Part shown: one piece after another, positions 1 through 5,878 of the stretch | How the letters are laid out: each line of letters opens with the position of its first letter | Position numbering within the stretch: the stretch's first letter is position 1 | Assembly (NCBI GenBank): GCA_027623815.1 | Contig: JAQBUV010000104.1 | Span: forward strand, 1-7,372 | Reading direction: 5' to 3' | Source of the DNA: Casp-Chloro-G3 sp002816715 | GTDB taxonomy: Bacteria; Chloroflexota; Dehalococcoidia; Lucifugimonadales; UBA3495 | Length of the DNA stretch: 7,372 bases | Program-made: the position numbers and the translations under genes | Notes under the pieces: generated by a model | Database searches by the model: none | Told to the model about the DNA's origin: nothing | Seen by the model: only the letters and a program-made list of their open reading frames with translations

Positions 1-127
1 CTATTCTATAAGTTGGCGGGCGTAGAATCCTGGTTTTCCAGGGGCTAGAAGAAGGATAGGCGGCAGAGAAAGTCTCTGCCGCCTATCCGCGGTACATATT
101 GGTGGTAGGTCACTTCTGTTGTGCTCA
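1..127. other. Intergenic flank with two stem-loops
   Basis: No coding region is supported here. The stretch holds a small hairpin, CCTGG/CCAGG around a TTTT loop at 29-42, and the much stronger 16-bp hairpin at 54-88 that is listed separately. Both lie downstream of the minus-strand gene ending at 128, so they sit in its 3' untranslated region or mark the end of its transcript. Nothing at the left edge can be identified as the end of a neighbouring gene. Confidence 0.5.
54..88 (-). terminator. Perfect 16-bp hairpin, likely terminator of the HTH gene
   Basis: GGATAGGCGGCAGAGA (54-69) is perfectly complementary to 73-88 with a 3-nt loop. Read on the minus strand, the stem is followed by TTCTTCT, a moderately T-rich run, and lies about 40 nt past the stop codon at 128. 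That fits a factor-independent terminator for the minus-strand gene. On the plus strand no T tract follows, so termination there is less likely. The T run is interrupted, so an mRNA-stabilising 3' hairpin is an alternative. Confidence 0.6.
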
Positions 128-529
128 TCAAGTTAGGGGAAGATCCCGCGCCTTTGCTTGTGCTAAACACTCAGGACAGAGATTTACCTGGGATAGCTCT
201 TTGGCCAGCCAGAAATCGTCGCTGTTTAGTCCACAAAGGAACTTGGAAAAAACTTCTTCCCATACCGAAGTGGACAGCACCTCCACGTAGTGGACGTTGC
301 CAGTCCTATCTCTATCGGCCCACCACCAGGGTGAGAAGGGACGCTCCACCTCAATTGACATGGCGGCGCTCACCCAACCGGCTTGAGGTAGTTCTACCAC
401 CCAGGAGATGCGTCCGTCGGGGCCAGTCTGGCGGAAGGCTTTCAACTCTCCGTCTTGTATACATTGCCGGATGCTAGACGTGGGTAAACGTAGGTGGAGA
501 GAAGCCTCTCGGATAGATACCCTTTCCAT
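128..529 (-). CDS. Small HTH/excisionase-like protein with C-terminal Cys cluster
   Basis: A 133-residue protein of unknown exact function. Residues 1-45 look like a MerR/excisionase-type winged helix-turn-helix: an opening 'SIREASLHLRLPTSSIRQCI' stretch, then 'GELKAFR' and a turn 'GPDGRISW', the pattern of HTH_17-type DNA-binding domains. The middle is aromatic-rich (W68-W70, then D72, H80). The C-terminus has C99 and a C118-P-E-C121 knuckle, suggesting a metal-binding treble clef with only three clear Cys ligands. I start at ATG 529 because GGAGAG lies 9 nt upstream; an in-frame TTG at 565 would add 12 residues but has no better ribosome site. It is separated from the upstream dehydrogenase gene by 114 bp and probably has its own promoter. 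A regulatory role is inferred from the HTH only. Confidence 0.7.
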   Translation of the reverse strand: MERVSIREASLHLRLPTSSIRQCIQDGELKAFRQTGPDGRISWVVELPQAGWVSAAMSIEVERPFSPWWWADRDRTGNVHYVEVLSTSVWEEVFSKFLCGLNSDDFWLAKELSQVNLCPECLAQAKARDLPLT

Positions 530-552
530 ATTTTTGGACTCTCCTCTCTTAG

Positions 553-570
553 AGTATATCTCCAATTATA
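553..570 (-). promoter_or_regulatory. Candidate promoter -10 region of the HTH gene
   Basis: On the minus strand a perfect TATAAT (565-570) lies about 36 nt ahead of the ATG at 529, and a second hexamer TATACT (553-558) follows it. No good TTGACA-like -35 hexamer is present at 16-18 bp, so this is a weak call based on the -10 match and position. Confidence 0.35.
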
Positions 571-643
571 TTTCCTGAAAGCGTCTCCAGGCTGGCACTT
601 CTGGCCCAGGTAGCTGGAACTCGTCAATAGGATGCCAGGGTGA

Positions 644-1630
644 TTAGGCAGACCCTCTCAGTAGCGGCGACGCCAACACGTCGGGGTTGAGCACCCGGAC
701 AGACTCACCGCTGATAAATGCCCGGATGTCCTCTACAACACCACCATAGCGGGCCCGGTACCCGGCCTGACTAACGTAGCCGATATGCGGTGTCAGTACA
801 GTATTGGACAGCCCCAACAGGGGGTGGTCGGTCGGCAAAGGTTCGATGTCAAAGGTATCAAGGGCCGCGCCCGCAATGGACTTGGTGGTAAGCGCATTGA
901 TTAAAGCGTCCTCGTCAACGATCGGGCCACGGGATATGTTGACCAGGTAGGCGGTGGATTTCATCAGGCCCAATTCTTTAGCCCCCACCAACCCTCTGGT
1001 GCGGTCGCTGAGTCTTACGTGAACCGACAGCACGTCCGAGTCTCGGAAGAGAGTGTCTTTTTCTACCAACGTCGCGCCACATTCCGCCGCCCGCTCCGGG
1101 GTGAGGTTTTGGCTCCAGGCGATAATGTTCATATCAAAGGCTTTGCCGACCCGGGCCACCAGAGACCCGATATGGCCCAAGCCCAGCAGACCCAGCGTGT
1201 TCCCCTTTAGTCCCGTTCCCACCGTGGTGCCCCATTTTCCCTGGCGAGTGGCCTGGTCCTCTTGAGGAATTTGTCGCATCAAGGAGATGATCAGGCCCCA
1301 GGTGAGCTCGCTAGGATCCTCCCCGACGCCGCCGGTGCCACTGACCACGATACCCAACTCGGTTGCGGCCTTCAGATCAAAAACCGCGTTCCCCATCCCA
1401 GCGGTGATTAACAGGCGTAGCTCGGGTAATTGGCTCAGGACCGAGCGGGGGAAGGGAGTCCTTTCTCGCATTCCCATCACGACTTGAAAGTCCTTGAGCC
1501 GATCCACCAATTTGTCCTCTTCAGACAGGTGGTCATGGAAAAATGTCACGTCCATGCCCGGAGACAACTGAGACCAATCGGCCATTTCATGGGCCACCGA
1601 TTGGTAATCATCAAGTATTGCTATTTTCAC
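644..1630 (-). CDS. D-2-hydroxyacid dehydrogenase family protein (PGDH-like)
   Basis: A 328-residue cytosolic oxidoreductase expected to interconvert a 2-oxoacid and a D-2-hydroxyacid with NAD(P)(H). The Rossmann motif GLGHIG is at 150-155. The catalytic triad is visible: R234 in 'NISRG', E263 in 'DTFDIEP' and H282 in 'TPHIGY'. An N-terminal 'MRERTPF' (54-60) and 'AWSQNLT' (171-177) place it in a PGDH-like subgroup common in soil and marine bacteria. Where NAD-specific members carry Asp at the end of beta-2, this protein has S173 (AWS), which may relax or change cofactor choice. The length is normal for the family. The start is GTG at 1630, since an in-frame stop occurs at 1637-1639 and MKIAILDDYQ is the canonical first strand. 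It follows the crotonase gene by 95 bp and may be co-transcribed. The substrate is unknown. Confidence 0.9.
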   Translation of the reverse strand: MKIAILDDYQSVAHEMADWSQLSPGMDVTFFHDHLSEEDKLVDRLKDFQVVMGMRERTPFPRSVLSQLPELRLLITAGMGNAVFDLKAATELGIVVSGTGGVGEDPSELTWGLIISLMRQIPQEDQATRQGKWGTTVGTGLKGNTLGLLGLGHIGSLVARVGKAFDMNIIAWSQNLTPERAAECGATLVEKDTLFRDSDVLSVHVRLSDRTRGLVGAKELGLMKSTAYLVNISRGPIVDEDALINALTTKSIAGAALDTFDIEPLPTDHPLLGLSNTVLTPHIGYVSQAGYRARYGGVVEDIRAFISGESVRVLNPDVLASPLLRGSA

Positions 1631-1650
1631 CTGAACTCACCTGAACTCAC
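1631..1650. repeat. Tandem 10-bp repeat at a translation start
   Basis: CTGAACTCAC occurs twice in a row (plus strand), immediately before the GTG start of the dehydrogenase. On the minus strand it reads as GTGAGTTCAG twice, so three GTG triplets are spaced exactly 10 nt apart, each in a different frame. The copies also carry the AGGTGA that would serve as the weak Shine-Dalgarno site; an AAGGGG lies further upstream at 1651-1656. Confidence 0.75.
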
Positions 1651-1725
1651 CCCTTTCTCATAATGAACATTGGCCACTAAATTGAACTGAAATTTGCTTA
1701 CCTGTTAGGCCGCGCCGGGATCGCC

Positions 1726-2889
1726 TCACCTGATCGGAATCTTGACAATGGGCACATTCTTCGACGGGTCTATCTTTCGCCGCTCGATGAAGGCCAATCG
1801 GCGTTCCCGACATTCCTCTGATGCAAAGTAGTCAGGCATATACTCCTGTATGGGGGTGGTTTCCGGTTCTTGGAAGTGATCGTGACGGTTGAAGGACATC
1901 TTCTGCATTTGAAGAATCACCGGGCTGACGTTTTTAATGTCGGCAATCCACCGGTCAACCTCGGCCCAAAGCTGGTTCGGCTCCACCACCGCGTTGACCA
2001 GTCCCATGTCGTAGGCCTGCTGGGCGGTGTACTGACGGCACAACATCCATATTTCCCGCGCTCGCTTTTGGCCAACCCGGGCCGCCAGCATGGCCACGTT
2101 ATGCCCGTTGGCTGGACTGCCCACCCTCGGCCCGGTCTGTCCAAACCGGGACCGGGTGGTTGCCACGGTAAAGTCGCAAGTATAGGCCAAGATATTCCCG
2201 GAACCGATGGCATAGCCGTCAACCGCCGCGATGACTGGTTGAGCCATCTGCTGAATCACCTGGCCGTAGCGTATCTCGGCCTCTCCCCGATAATCCGAGG
2301 TCTCCAACTCAGGGTCGTAACTCTGGTCATTGCCGGTGCAGAAGCCGTTGGGGCCGGCACCGGAAATTACCACCACCCTAATGCTGGAATCGCCCGCCGC
2401 ATCCAGCAGGCAATTGGCCATCTCATCCATAGTGATGCCGCGCTTGGCGTTGAAAGTTTCTGGACGATTTAGCAGCAGCCAGGCTACCCCATCATCTTTT
2501 CTATAGACCACGTCGGAGTAAGAATTCGAGCCGATGATTGGGCCCAGGTAATTGGAAAATTTCTGTTCCACCATGTCTAGAGCGTCTCGGAATCCCTGGA
2601 TGAGCTGAGTCTGGGTCAATTCGGCCCGAGGCGTGGCGACTATCTCATCAACGTTGAGGGTGGCTGGAAATCCTTTGGTGCCCAACCACCGAGCGAAACC
2701 CCGAGTAAAATCGTGCACCGCTGGGCAGGCCTGGTGGCTGAAGGGTAGTCGCTTTCCGGTGGCCAAGTCGTCCACCGTGATATCGAGCTGCGCTTGGCCT
2801 CCTTCTTTCGGGGTGGTCAGGCTAAAATTGAACTTCACGCCCGCCGGTTGATAAATTGCGCTGGTCTCCATGTTGATGCTGGATGACAT
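1726..2889 (-). CDS. Crotonase-fold enzyme, MenB/BadI-like, with long N-terminal extension
   Basis: A 387-residue enoyl-CoA hydratase/isomerase superfamily protein acting on an acyl-CoA in the cytosol. The crotonase core begins near residue 125. It shows the oxyanion-hole segments 'FCTGNDQ' (183-189) and 'GYAIGSGN' (225-232), then 'FGQTGPRVGS' (249-258) and 'AREIWMLCRQY' (277-287), all very close to naphthoate synthase MenB and to BadI, the 2-ketocyclohexanecarboxyl-CoA hydrolase. The MenB/BadI Asp following 'GS' (GSFDGG or GSVDPG) is absent: here the stretch reads GSPANG. Roughly 120 residues precede the core, far longer than MenB, and I do not recognise that part. ATG 2889 is chosen because AAGGAG sits 6 nt upstream; longer in-frame starts would overlap the upstream gene. 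It begins 14 bp after the Gfo-type gene, a clear operon. MenB itself is unlikely, since no other men gene is present; a ring-cleaving hydrolase, lyase or hydratase of a catabolic route fits better. Confidence 0.85.
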   Translation of the reverse strand: MSSSINMETSAIYQPAGVKFNFSLTTPKEGGQAQLDITVDDLATGKRLPFSHQACPAVHDFTRGFARWLGTKGFPATLNVDEIVATPRAELTQTQLIQGFRDALDMVEQKFSNYLGPIIGSNSYSDVVYRKDDGVAWLLLNRPETFNAKRGITMDEMANCLLDAAGDSSIRVVVISGAGPNGFCTGNDQSYDPELETSDYRGEAEIRYGQVIQQMAQPVIAAVDGYAIGSGNILAYTCDFTVATTRSRFGQTGPRVGSPANGHNVAMLAARVGQKRAREIWMLCRQYTAQQAYDMGLVNAVVEPNQLWAEVDRWIADIKNVSPVILQMQKMSFNRHDHFQEPETTPIQEYMPDYFASEECRERRLAFIERRKIDPSKNVPIVKIPIR

Positions 2890-2895
2890 AGACTT

Positions 2896-2901
2896 CTCCT
2901 T
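2896..2901 (-). promoter_or_regulatory. Ribosome binding site fixing the crotonase start
   Basis: AAGGAG on the minus strand lies 6 nt before ATG 2889 and fits between the stop codon of the upstream gene (2904-2906) and this start. It decides against longer in-frame starts that would run back into the Gfo-type gene. Confidence 0.8.
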
Positions 2902-2903
2902 AA

Positions 2904-3941
2904 TTACAGGGGCAGGTTGATCGCCTGCCCGCTCTGAGCGCTGCGGATGACTGCTTCGGTCCACTCAATGTAATGAACGCCGGTTTCAAAGGGGACCATT
3001 GTTATTTGCTCCTTTCCTCTGATCGCGTTCGAAAACTCTTCCTCCACTCGGTAATGGGCCTGCTCTTCAGGAGGGTTAGGTACTTCAGAGAGTTGAGTAT
3101 CTCCCCGACTACCGGCGAAGATCCTTTGCTGCTGGTCTACATGGATAGTACCCTCGGTACCATAAAACCAAGTCTGATTCCCCGTTGACAGCCCGGTGGT
3201 CGCGCTCATCCTCATATGCACCTGAGCACCGTTGGCCAATTCATAGAGTATATCGATGTGGTCGGGGATGCTCACCGAAGTGAGCGTGCCGCTTTCATTG
3301 CGGCGATAGGGGACGTGGGTTTTGCTCATTGCCATCACCCGATTGCCCCGTCCAACCCACCGCATCATCGACTCATAGGAAGCCCCGATGTTGAGGGTGT
3401 TGTAGCCGCTGAGTTCCCAATTGTGGCGCCAGTGTAAATCGCCCCCCATGTCCACGAAACGGTTTTGTAAAGCTTGCATTTCAACTGACAGCAACTCCCC
3501 CAAGTATCCTTCACCGATCAGTCGTTGCAGCACCCGGTCTATCTTGTAAGTCGTGGAAGTGGGTGTTAGCTGGCAAACCAGATGGGAATTGCTCCGTGAA
3601 GCGGCCAGCATGTCCCGGGCTTCCTGAGCAGTGTTGGCCATCCTAGCTTCGGTCAACACATGCTTGCCCTTTTCCAGTGCCGCTAACGTGAGAGTGCGGT
3701 GCATGTAGGGCCAGGTTCCAATGCAAACTGCGTTAATCTCGTCGTCCTCCAGCAGTTCTTGCCAACTTCCGTAAACCCGGGGAATGTTGAACTGGTCGGC
3801 TACGCTTCGGCTGGACTCAAGACTACGGTTGGCCACCGCGGTGATCTCCAGCCCTTCCACCTTCTGAAAACCTGGAATGTGCCGATTGCGTACGTTTCCG
3901 CCCGCTCCAATTAGACCTACCCGAATATCTCCGTCGGCCAA
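2904..3941 (-). CDS. Gfo/Idh/MocA family protein lacking the usual catalytic residues
   Basis: A 345-residue protein with the two-domain fold of glucose-fructose oxidoreductase/inositol dehydrogenase relatives. The N-terminal Rossmann domain (about 5-120) has 'GLIGAGGNVR' with the dinucleotide-binding glycines G12, G14 and G15. The C-terminal alpha/beta domain follows. The family's 'EKP' is replaced by E98-A99-R100 ('TEARMA'). In the segment that normally reads D-x-G-x-H-x-x-D, this protein has N184, G186, S188 and S191 ('LNIGASYESMMRW'). The usual catalytic Lys, Asp and His thus all appear substituted. The same 'EARMA' style occurs, as I recall, in other annotated members, so this is probably a subfamily trait rather than decay. 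Start: TTG at 3941, with a perfect AGGAGG 6 nt upstream. It is the first gene of the minus-strand operon. Function could be a divergent oxidoreductase, or a lyase or hydrolase on this fold. Confidence 0.88.
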   Translation of the reverse strand: MADGDIRVGLIGAGGNVRNRHIPGFQKVEGLEITAVANRSLESSRSVADQFNIPRVYGSWQELLEDDEINAVCIGTWPYMHRTLTLAALEKGKHVLTEARMANTAQEARDMLAASRSNSHLVCQLTPTSTTYKIDRVLQRLIGEGYLGELLSVEMQALQNRFVDMGGDLHWRHNWELSGYNTLNIGASYESMMRWVGRGNRVMAMSKTHVPYRRNESGTLTSVSIPDHIDILYELANGAQVHMRMSATTGLSTGNQTWFYGTEGTIHVDQQQRIFAGSRGDTQLSEVPNPPEEQAHYRVEEEFSNAIRGKEQITMVPFETGVHYIEWTEAVIRSAQSGQAINLPL

Positions 3942-3947
3942 GATGCA

Positions 3948-3953
3948 CCTCCT
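3948..3953 (-). promoter_or_regulatory. Perfect Shine-Dalgarno site of a TTG-started gene
   Basis: AGGAGG on the minus strand lies 6 nt before TTG 3941. This ideal site and spacing justify the unusual TTG start of the Gfo-type gene; no ATG or GTG nearby gives a better fit with the conserved Rossmann beginning. Confidence 0.8.
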
Positions 3954-3984
3954 GCTATTGGAAGGGTAATACGATCCTGGCCAG

Positions 3985-4013
3985 AGTATAGGGGAATGGC
4001 TATGCCAGTTCCA
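3985..4013 (-). promoter_or_regulatory. Candidate promoter of the catabolic operon
   Basis: On the minus strand TGGAAC (4008-4013) and TATACT (3985-3990) are separated by 17 bp, placing a start about 37 nt ahead of the TTG codon. The -10 matches TATAAT at 5 of 6 positions; the -35 matches poorly (3 of 6), as expected if an activator is needed. The spacer contains a small dyad, TGGC/GCCA (3997-4007), a possible half-operator. Inference from motif match only. Confidence 0.35.
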
Positions 4014-4083
4014 CCCCCAATATTGCTGGGGGATCTTTGAGGTGCGCTATCGGTTTGCCCGCTGACTCAACGACTGCTGCCGG

Positions 4084-4112
4084 TTGACTTGTCGTAAAGT
4101 TATAGCTAGAGT
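4084..4112 (+). promoter_or_regulatory. Candidate plus-strand promoter toward the transporter
   Basis: TTGACT (4084-4089) and TAGAGT (4107-4112) lie 17 bp apart on the plus strand. The match is 5 of 6 at -35 and 4 of 6 at -10. It would give a leader of about 400 nt to the transporter ATG, running through the REP-like element, so a closer unrecognised promoter remains possible. Confidence 0.3.
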
Positions 4113-4128
4113 ATCATCCATTCATCAA
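4099..4128 (-). promoter_or_regulatory. Second candidate minus-strand promoter, overlapping the plus one
   Basis: On the minus strand TTGATG (4123-4128) is followed after 18 bp by TATAAC (4099-4104), matching 4 of 6 and 5 of 6. It overlaps the plus-strand candidate at 4084-4112, so polymerase binding in one direction could exclude the other. It would give a leader of about 150 nt to the Gfo-type gene. Confidence 0.25.
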
Positions 4129-4172
4129 CTGATCTTATTAGCACCTTGTCAATTGTGTTTTGATTGGTGGCA

Positions 4173-4248
4173 TCCTCTCCCCTTGTGGGAGAGGAGTGAG
4201 GCGAGGGGTATCACCCTCATTCCAGCCTTCTCCCACAAGGGAGAAGGA
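4173..4248. repeat. REP/BIME-like palindromic element
   Basis: Two hairpins lie in inverted orientation. The left arm has a 9-bp stem (4173-4181 with 4187-4195) around CTTGT. The right arm has a 9-bp stem (4226-4234 with 4239-4247) around ACAA. The arms are near reverse complements of each other (CTCCCCTTGTGGGAGA against TCTCCCACAAGGGAGA), and the middle has a further GAGGG/CCCTC pair at 4204-4216. This 'CTCCC-CTTGTGGGAG' style is that of dispersed intergenic palindromic repeats found in many bacterial genomes. It is probably a genome-wide repeat rather than a local regulator, although it could affect readthrough into the transporter. Confidence 0.7.
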
Positions 4249-4516
4249 GTTTCGCTAGTCAGATCAGGCAGCGTTGGACCAGTTCGGTCAGTCAGGATCC
4301 GCCGAATTGACCCCCTTTGATGGGTTACTAGGCCATGTAGTCGTCCAACGCCAATGCGGTTGTGCTGGACTTGCCCAGCTAGAGGGCCGAAGCGGTGTTG
4401 CCAATCTAACTCGCAAAAATGGGTTCAAATGCAACGGACCGTAAGTGCCACGGAGCCTCTTGGTCAGGGGCAACGATGACACCGGATAAGTGCTCTGGGG
4501 AGGGCGGCGAATAACC

Positions 4517-5878
4517 ATGGCTAATGTCTACGTAGGTAACCTGGTCAGTGCCGCCCGACAAAACTATCACTATGCTTGGCTCATTGTTGGAATGGCGGTG
4601 GTGCTGCAGGTGACCACTAATGCCGTCAGCCAGGCATTCGCCATCCTGATGGTGGTAATCCAGCAAGAATTTGGGTGGGCGCTTACGTGGATAACCCTGG
4701 CCTACTTCTTCCGCAGCATTATGGGCGCGGTATTGTCACCGGTGGCCGGATGGCTGGGCGACCGCTACGGAGCCCGTCGCGTGTTGATTATGGGCGCGAT
4801 AACTTACGTGGTCGGGCTGGTTTTGCTGGGTACAATGGATCAGATCTGGCAATTGTACCTGTACTACAGTTTTATTTTGGGTATTTCTCAGGCAATGTTC
4901 CGGGTGAACATACCCACCACGGTGGCGGCTTGGTTCAAAACTCGCCTTGGCGTAGCGACCGGGTTACAGCAATCTGCCGGAGGTATGGGCACGTCCATCG
5001 TGGCCCCGGCCTTGGCGGTGTTGCTGTCCAGGACCGACTGGAACACGGCGATGTGGATAATAGCAGCGGTAGGCGGGGTTATCGTAGTTGGGCTGGTAAG
5101 CCAGTTTCATGGCGACCCGGCAAGCCGACGCATGAAACCATTTGGCGCTGACAAAGGGGAGTCCCCTCCACCGGCGAAATCTACGGACTTTGCCAATGCC
5201 AAACTGCGCAGTCAGGTATTTCTCCGGCAAGCCCGCCGCACCTCTGCTTTCTGGAACCTGATTGCCATACACTATTTGGGCTGTGTGGGTCATGCCATTG
5301 TCTTTGTGGGAGTTATTTTCTACGCCACTACCCGGGGTATATCCTTGGAGGCAGCGGCTTTCATCATCACTATCTACTCCCTGGCCAGCGTAGGTAGCCG
5401 GTTTATGACCCCAGTATTGGCCGACCATTTTGGGGCTAAGGGAGTGATGGCTCTGGCCTACTTTGTCCAGGGTATATCTGTGTTCCTGCTGCTGTGGACC
5501 ACGGAATTGTGGCATTTTTATGGCTTTGCCGTCTTGTTTGGCCTTGGCATGGGCGGTGAAATGTCGGCATTTCTGGTGGTCAACCGTCAATATTACGGTA
5601 TGGGGCCGGTGAGGGCCGTGTTTGGCTTTCAGAGTATGGGAGCGGGCATGGGTATGGCCTTGGGTGGCTTGATCGCCGGTTTCGTCTACGATATTTTTGG
5701 GTCATACGATGTGGCCTGGTACATCTCGATCGCGGCCAGCTTTGGCGGGGCGATATGCATCCTGTTCCTTCAGTCCACTTCCCGCCTGCTGATTCCAGAT
5801 TGGGAAGACTCCTTGCCGCCCGAAGCCAGGACCGCTCCTACAGCAGTGAGCCAAGCAATTAGCGCGGCGGGAGACTAG
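4517..5878 (+). CDS. MFS transporter, MCT/OFA-like 12-helix permease
   Basis: A 453-residue inner-membrane secondary transporter. Hydrophobic segments suggest 12 helices: six at roughly 20-42, 57-78, 89-106, 111-131, 146-169 and 177-196, a hydrophilic loop at about 197-245, then six more from 246 to 420. The MFS signature between helices 2 and 3 is 'GWLGDRYGARR' (78-88), with a weaker partner 'LADHFGAKG' (301-309) between helices 8 and 9. Overall character resembles monocarboxylate and oxalate/formate-type permeases, so an organic acid is a reasonable substrate guess. ATG 4517 is preferred: GGGGAGGG lies 12 nt upstream and overlaps the alternative GTG at 4490, which would only add nine hydrophilic residues. 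It is transcribed away from the hydroxyacid dehydrogenase/crotonase operon and probably imports the compound that operon degrades. No signal peptide is expected. Confidence 0.9.
   Translation: MANVYVGNLVSAARQNYHYAWLIVGMAVVLQVTTNAVSQAFAILMVVIQQEFGWALTWITLAYFFRSIMGAVLSPVAGWLGDRYGARRVLIMGAITYVVGLVLLGTMDQIWQLYLYYSFILGISQAMFRVNIPTTVAAWFKTRLGVATGLQQSAGGMGTSIVAPALAVLLSRTDWNTAMWIIAAVGGVIVVGLVSQFHGDPASRRMKPFGADKGESPPPAKSTDFANAKLRSQVFLRQARRTSAFWNLIAIHYLGCVGHAIVFVGVIFYATTRGISLEAAAFIITIYSLASVGSRFMTPVLADHFGAKGVMALAYFVQGISVFLLLWTTELWHFYGFAVLFGLGMGGEMSAFLVVNRQYYGMGPVRAVFGFQSMGAGMGMALGGLIAGFVYDIFGSYDVAWYISIAASFGGAICILFLQSTSRLLIPDWEDSLPPEARTAPTAVSQAISAAGD

Larger units (their letters stand above)
3942..4516. 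other. Divergent intergenic region with promoters and a REP-like element
   Basis: These 575 bp separate the minus-strand operon from the plus-strand transporter. They contain candidate promoters on both strands around 3985-4128 and a palindromic REP-like element at 4173-4248, all listed separately. There is also a stem-loop at 4343-4370: GTCC/GGAC enclosing AACGC/GCGGTT with one bulged G. Short open frames exist in the right half (for example minus strand 4288-4518), but none has a convincing start, composition or recognisable protein. No tRNA or known riboswitch was recognised. Confidence 0.5.

Noticed and set aside
121..477. Plus-strand open frame opposite the HTH gene
   Set aside because: The minus strand has a good ribosome site, a TATAAT and an HTH domain; the plus-strand product is Arg/Pro-rich without features, typical of a shadow frame.
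1870..2472. A 200-codon open frame on the plus strand, antisense to the MenB-like gene
   Set aside because: It lies wholly opposite a strongly recognisable crotonase gene. Its protein resembles no family I know and is best explained by the codon bias of the opposite strand.
2890..2964. Longer in-frame start of the MenB-like gene overlapping the Gfo-type gene
   Set aside because: The extra 25 residues are encoded largely inside the end of the upstream gene, and AAGGAG stands directly before ATG 2889.
4415..4440. GGGTTCAAAT, resembling a tRNA T-arm
   Set aside because: The flanking bases do not form the 5-bp T stem, and no acceptor, D or anticodon stems can be placed around it.
4288..4518. 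Minus-strand open frame in the divergent intergenic region
   Set aside because: The product is low-complexity-like and rich in Pro, Ser and Arg, has no domain, and its start overlaps the transporter ribosome site. A real small gene cannot be excluded but is not supported.
4964..5590. A 208-codon open frame on the minus strand across the transporter gene
   Set aside because: It is antisense to conserved MFS helices, has no ribosome site logic and no recognisable domain.
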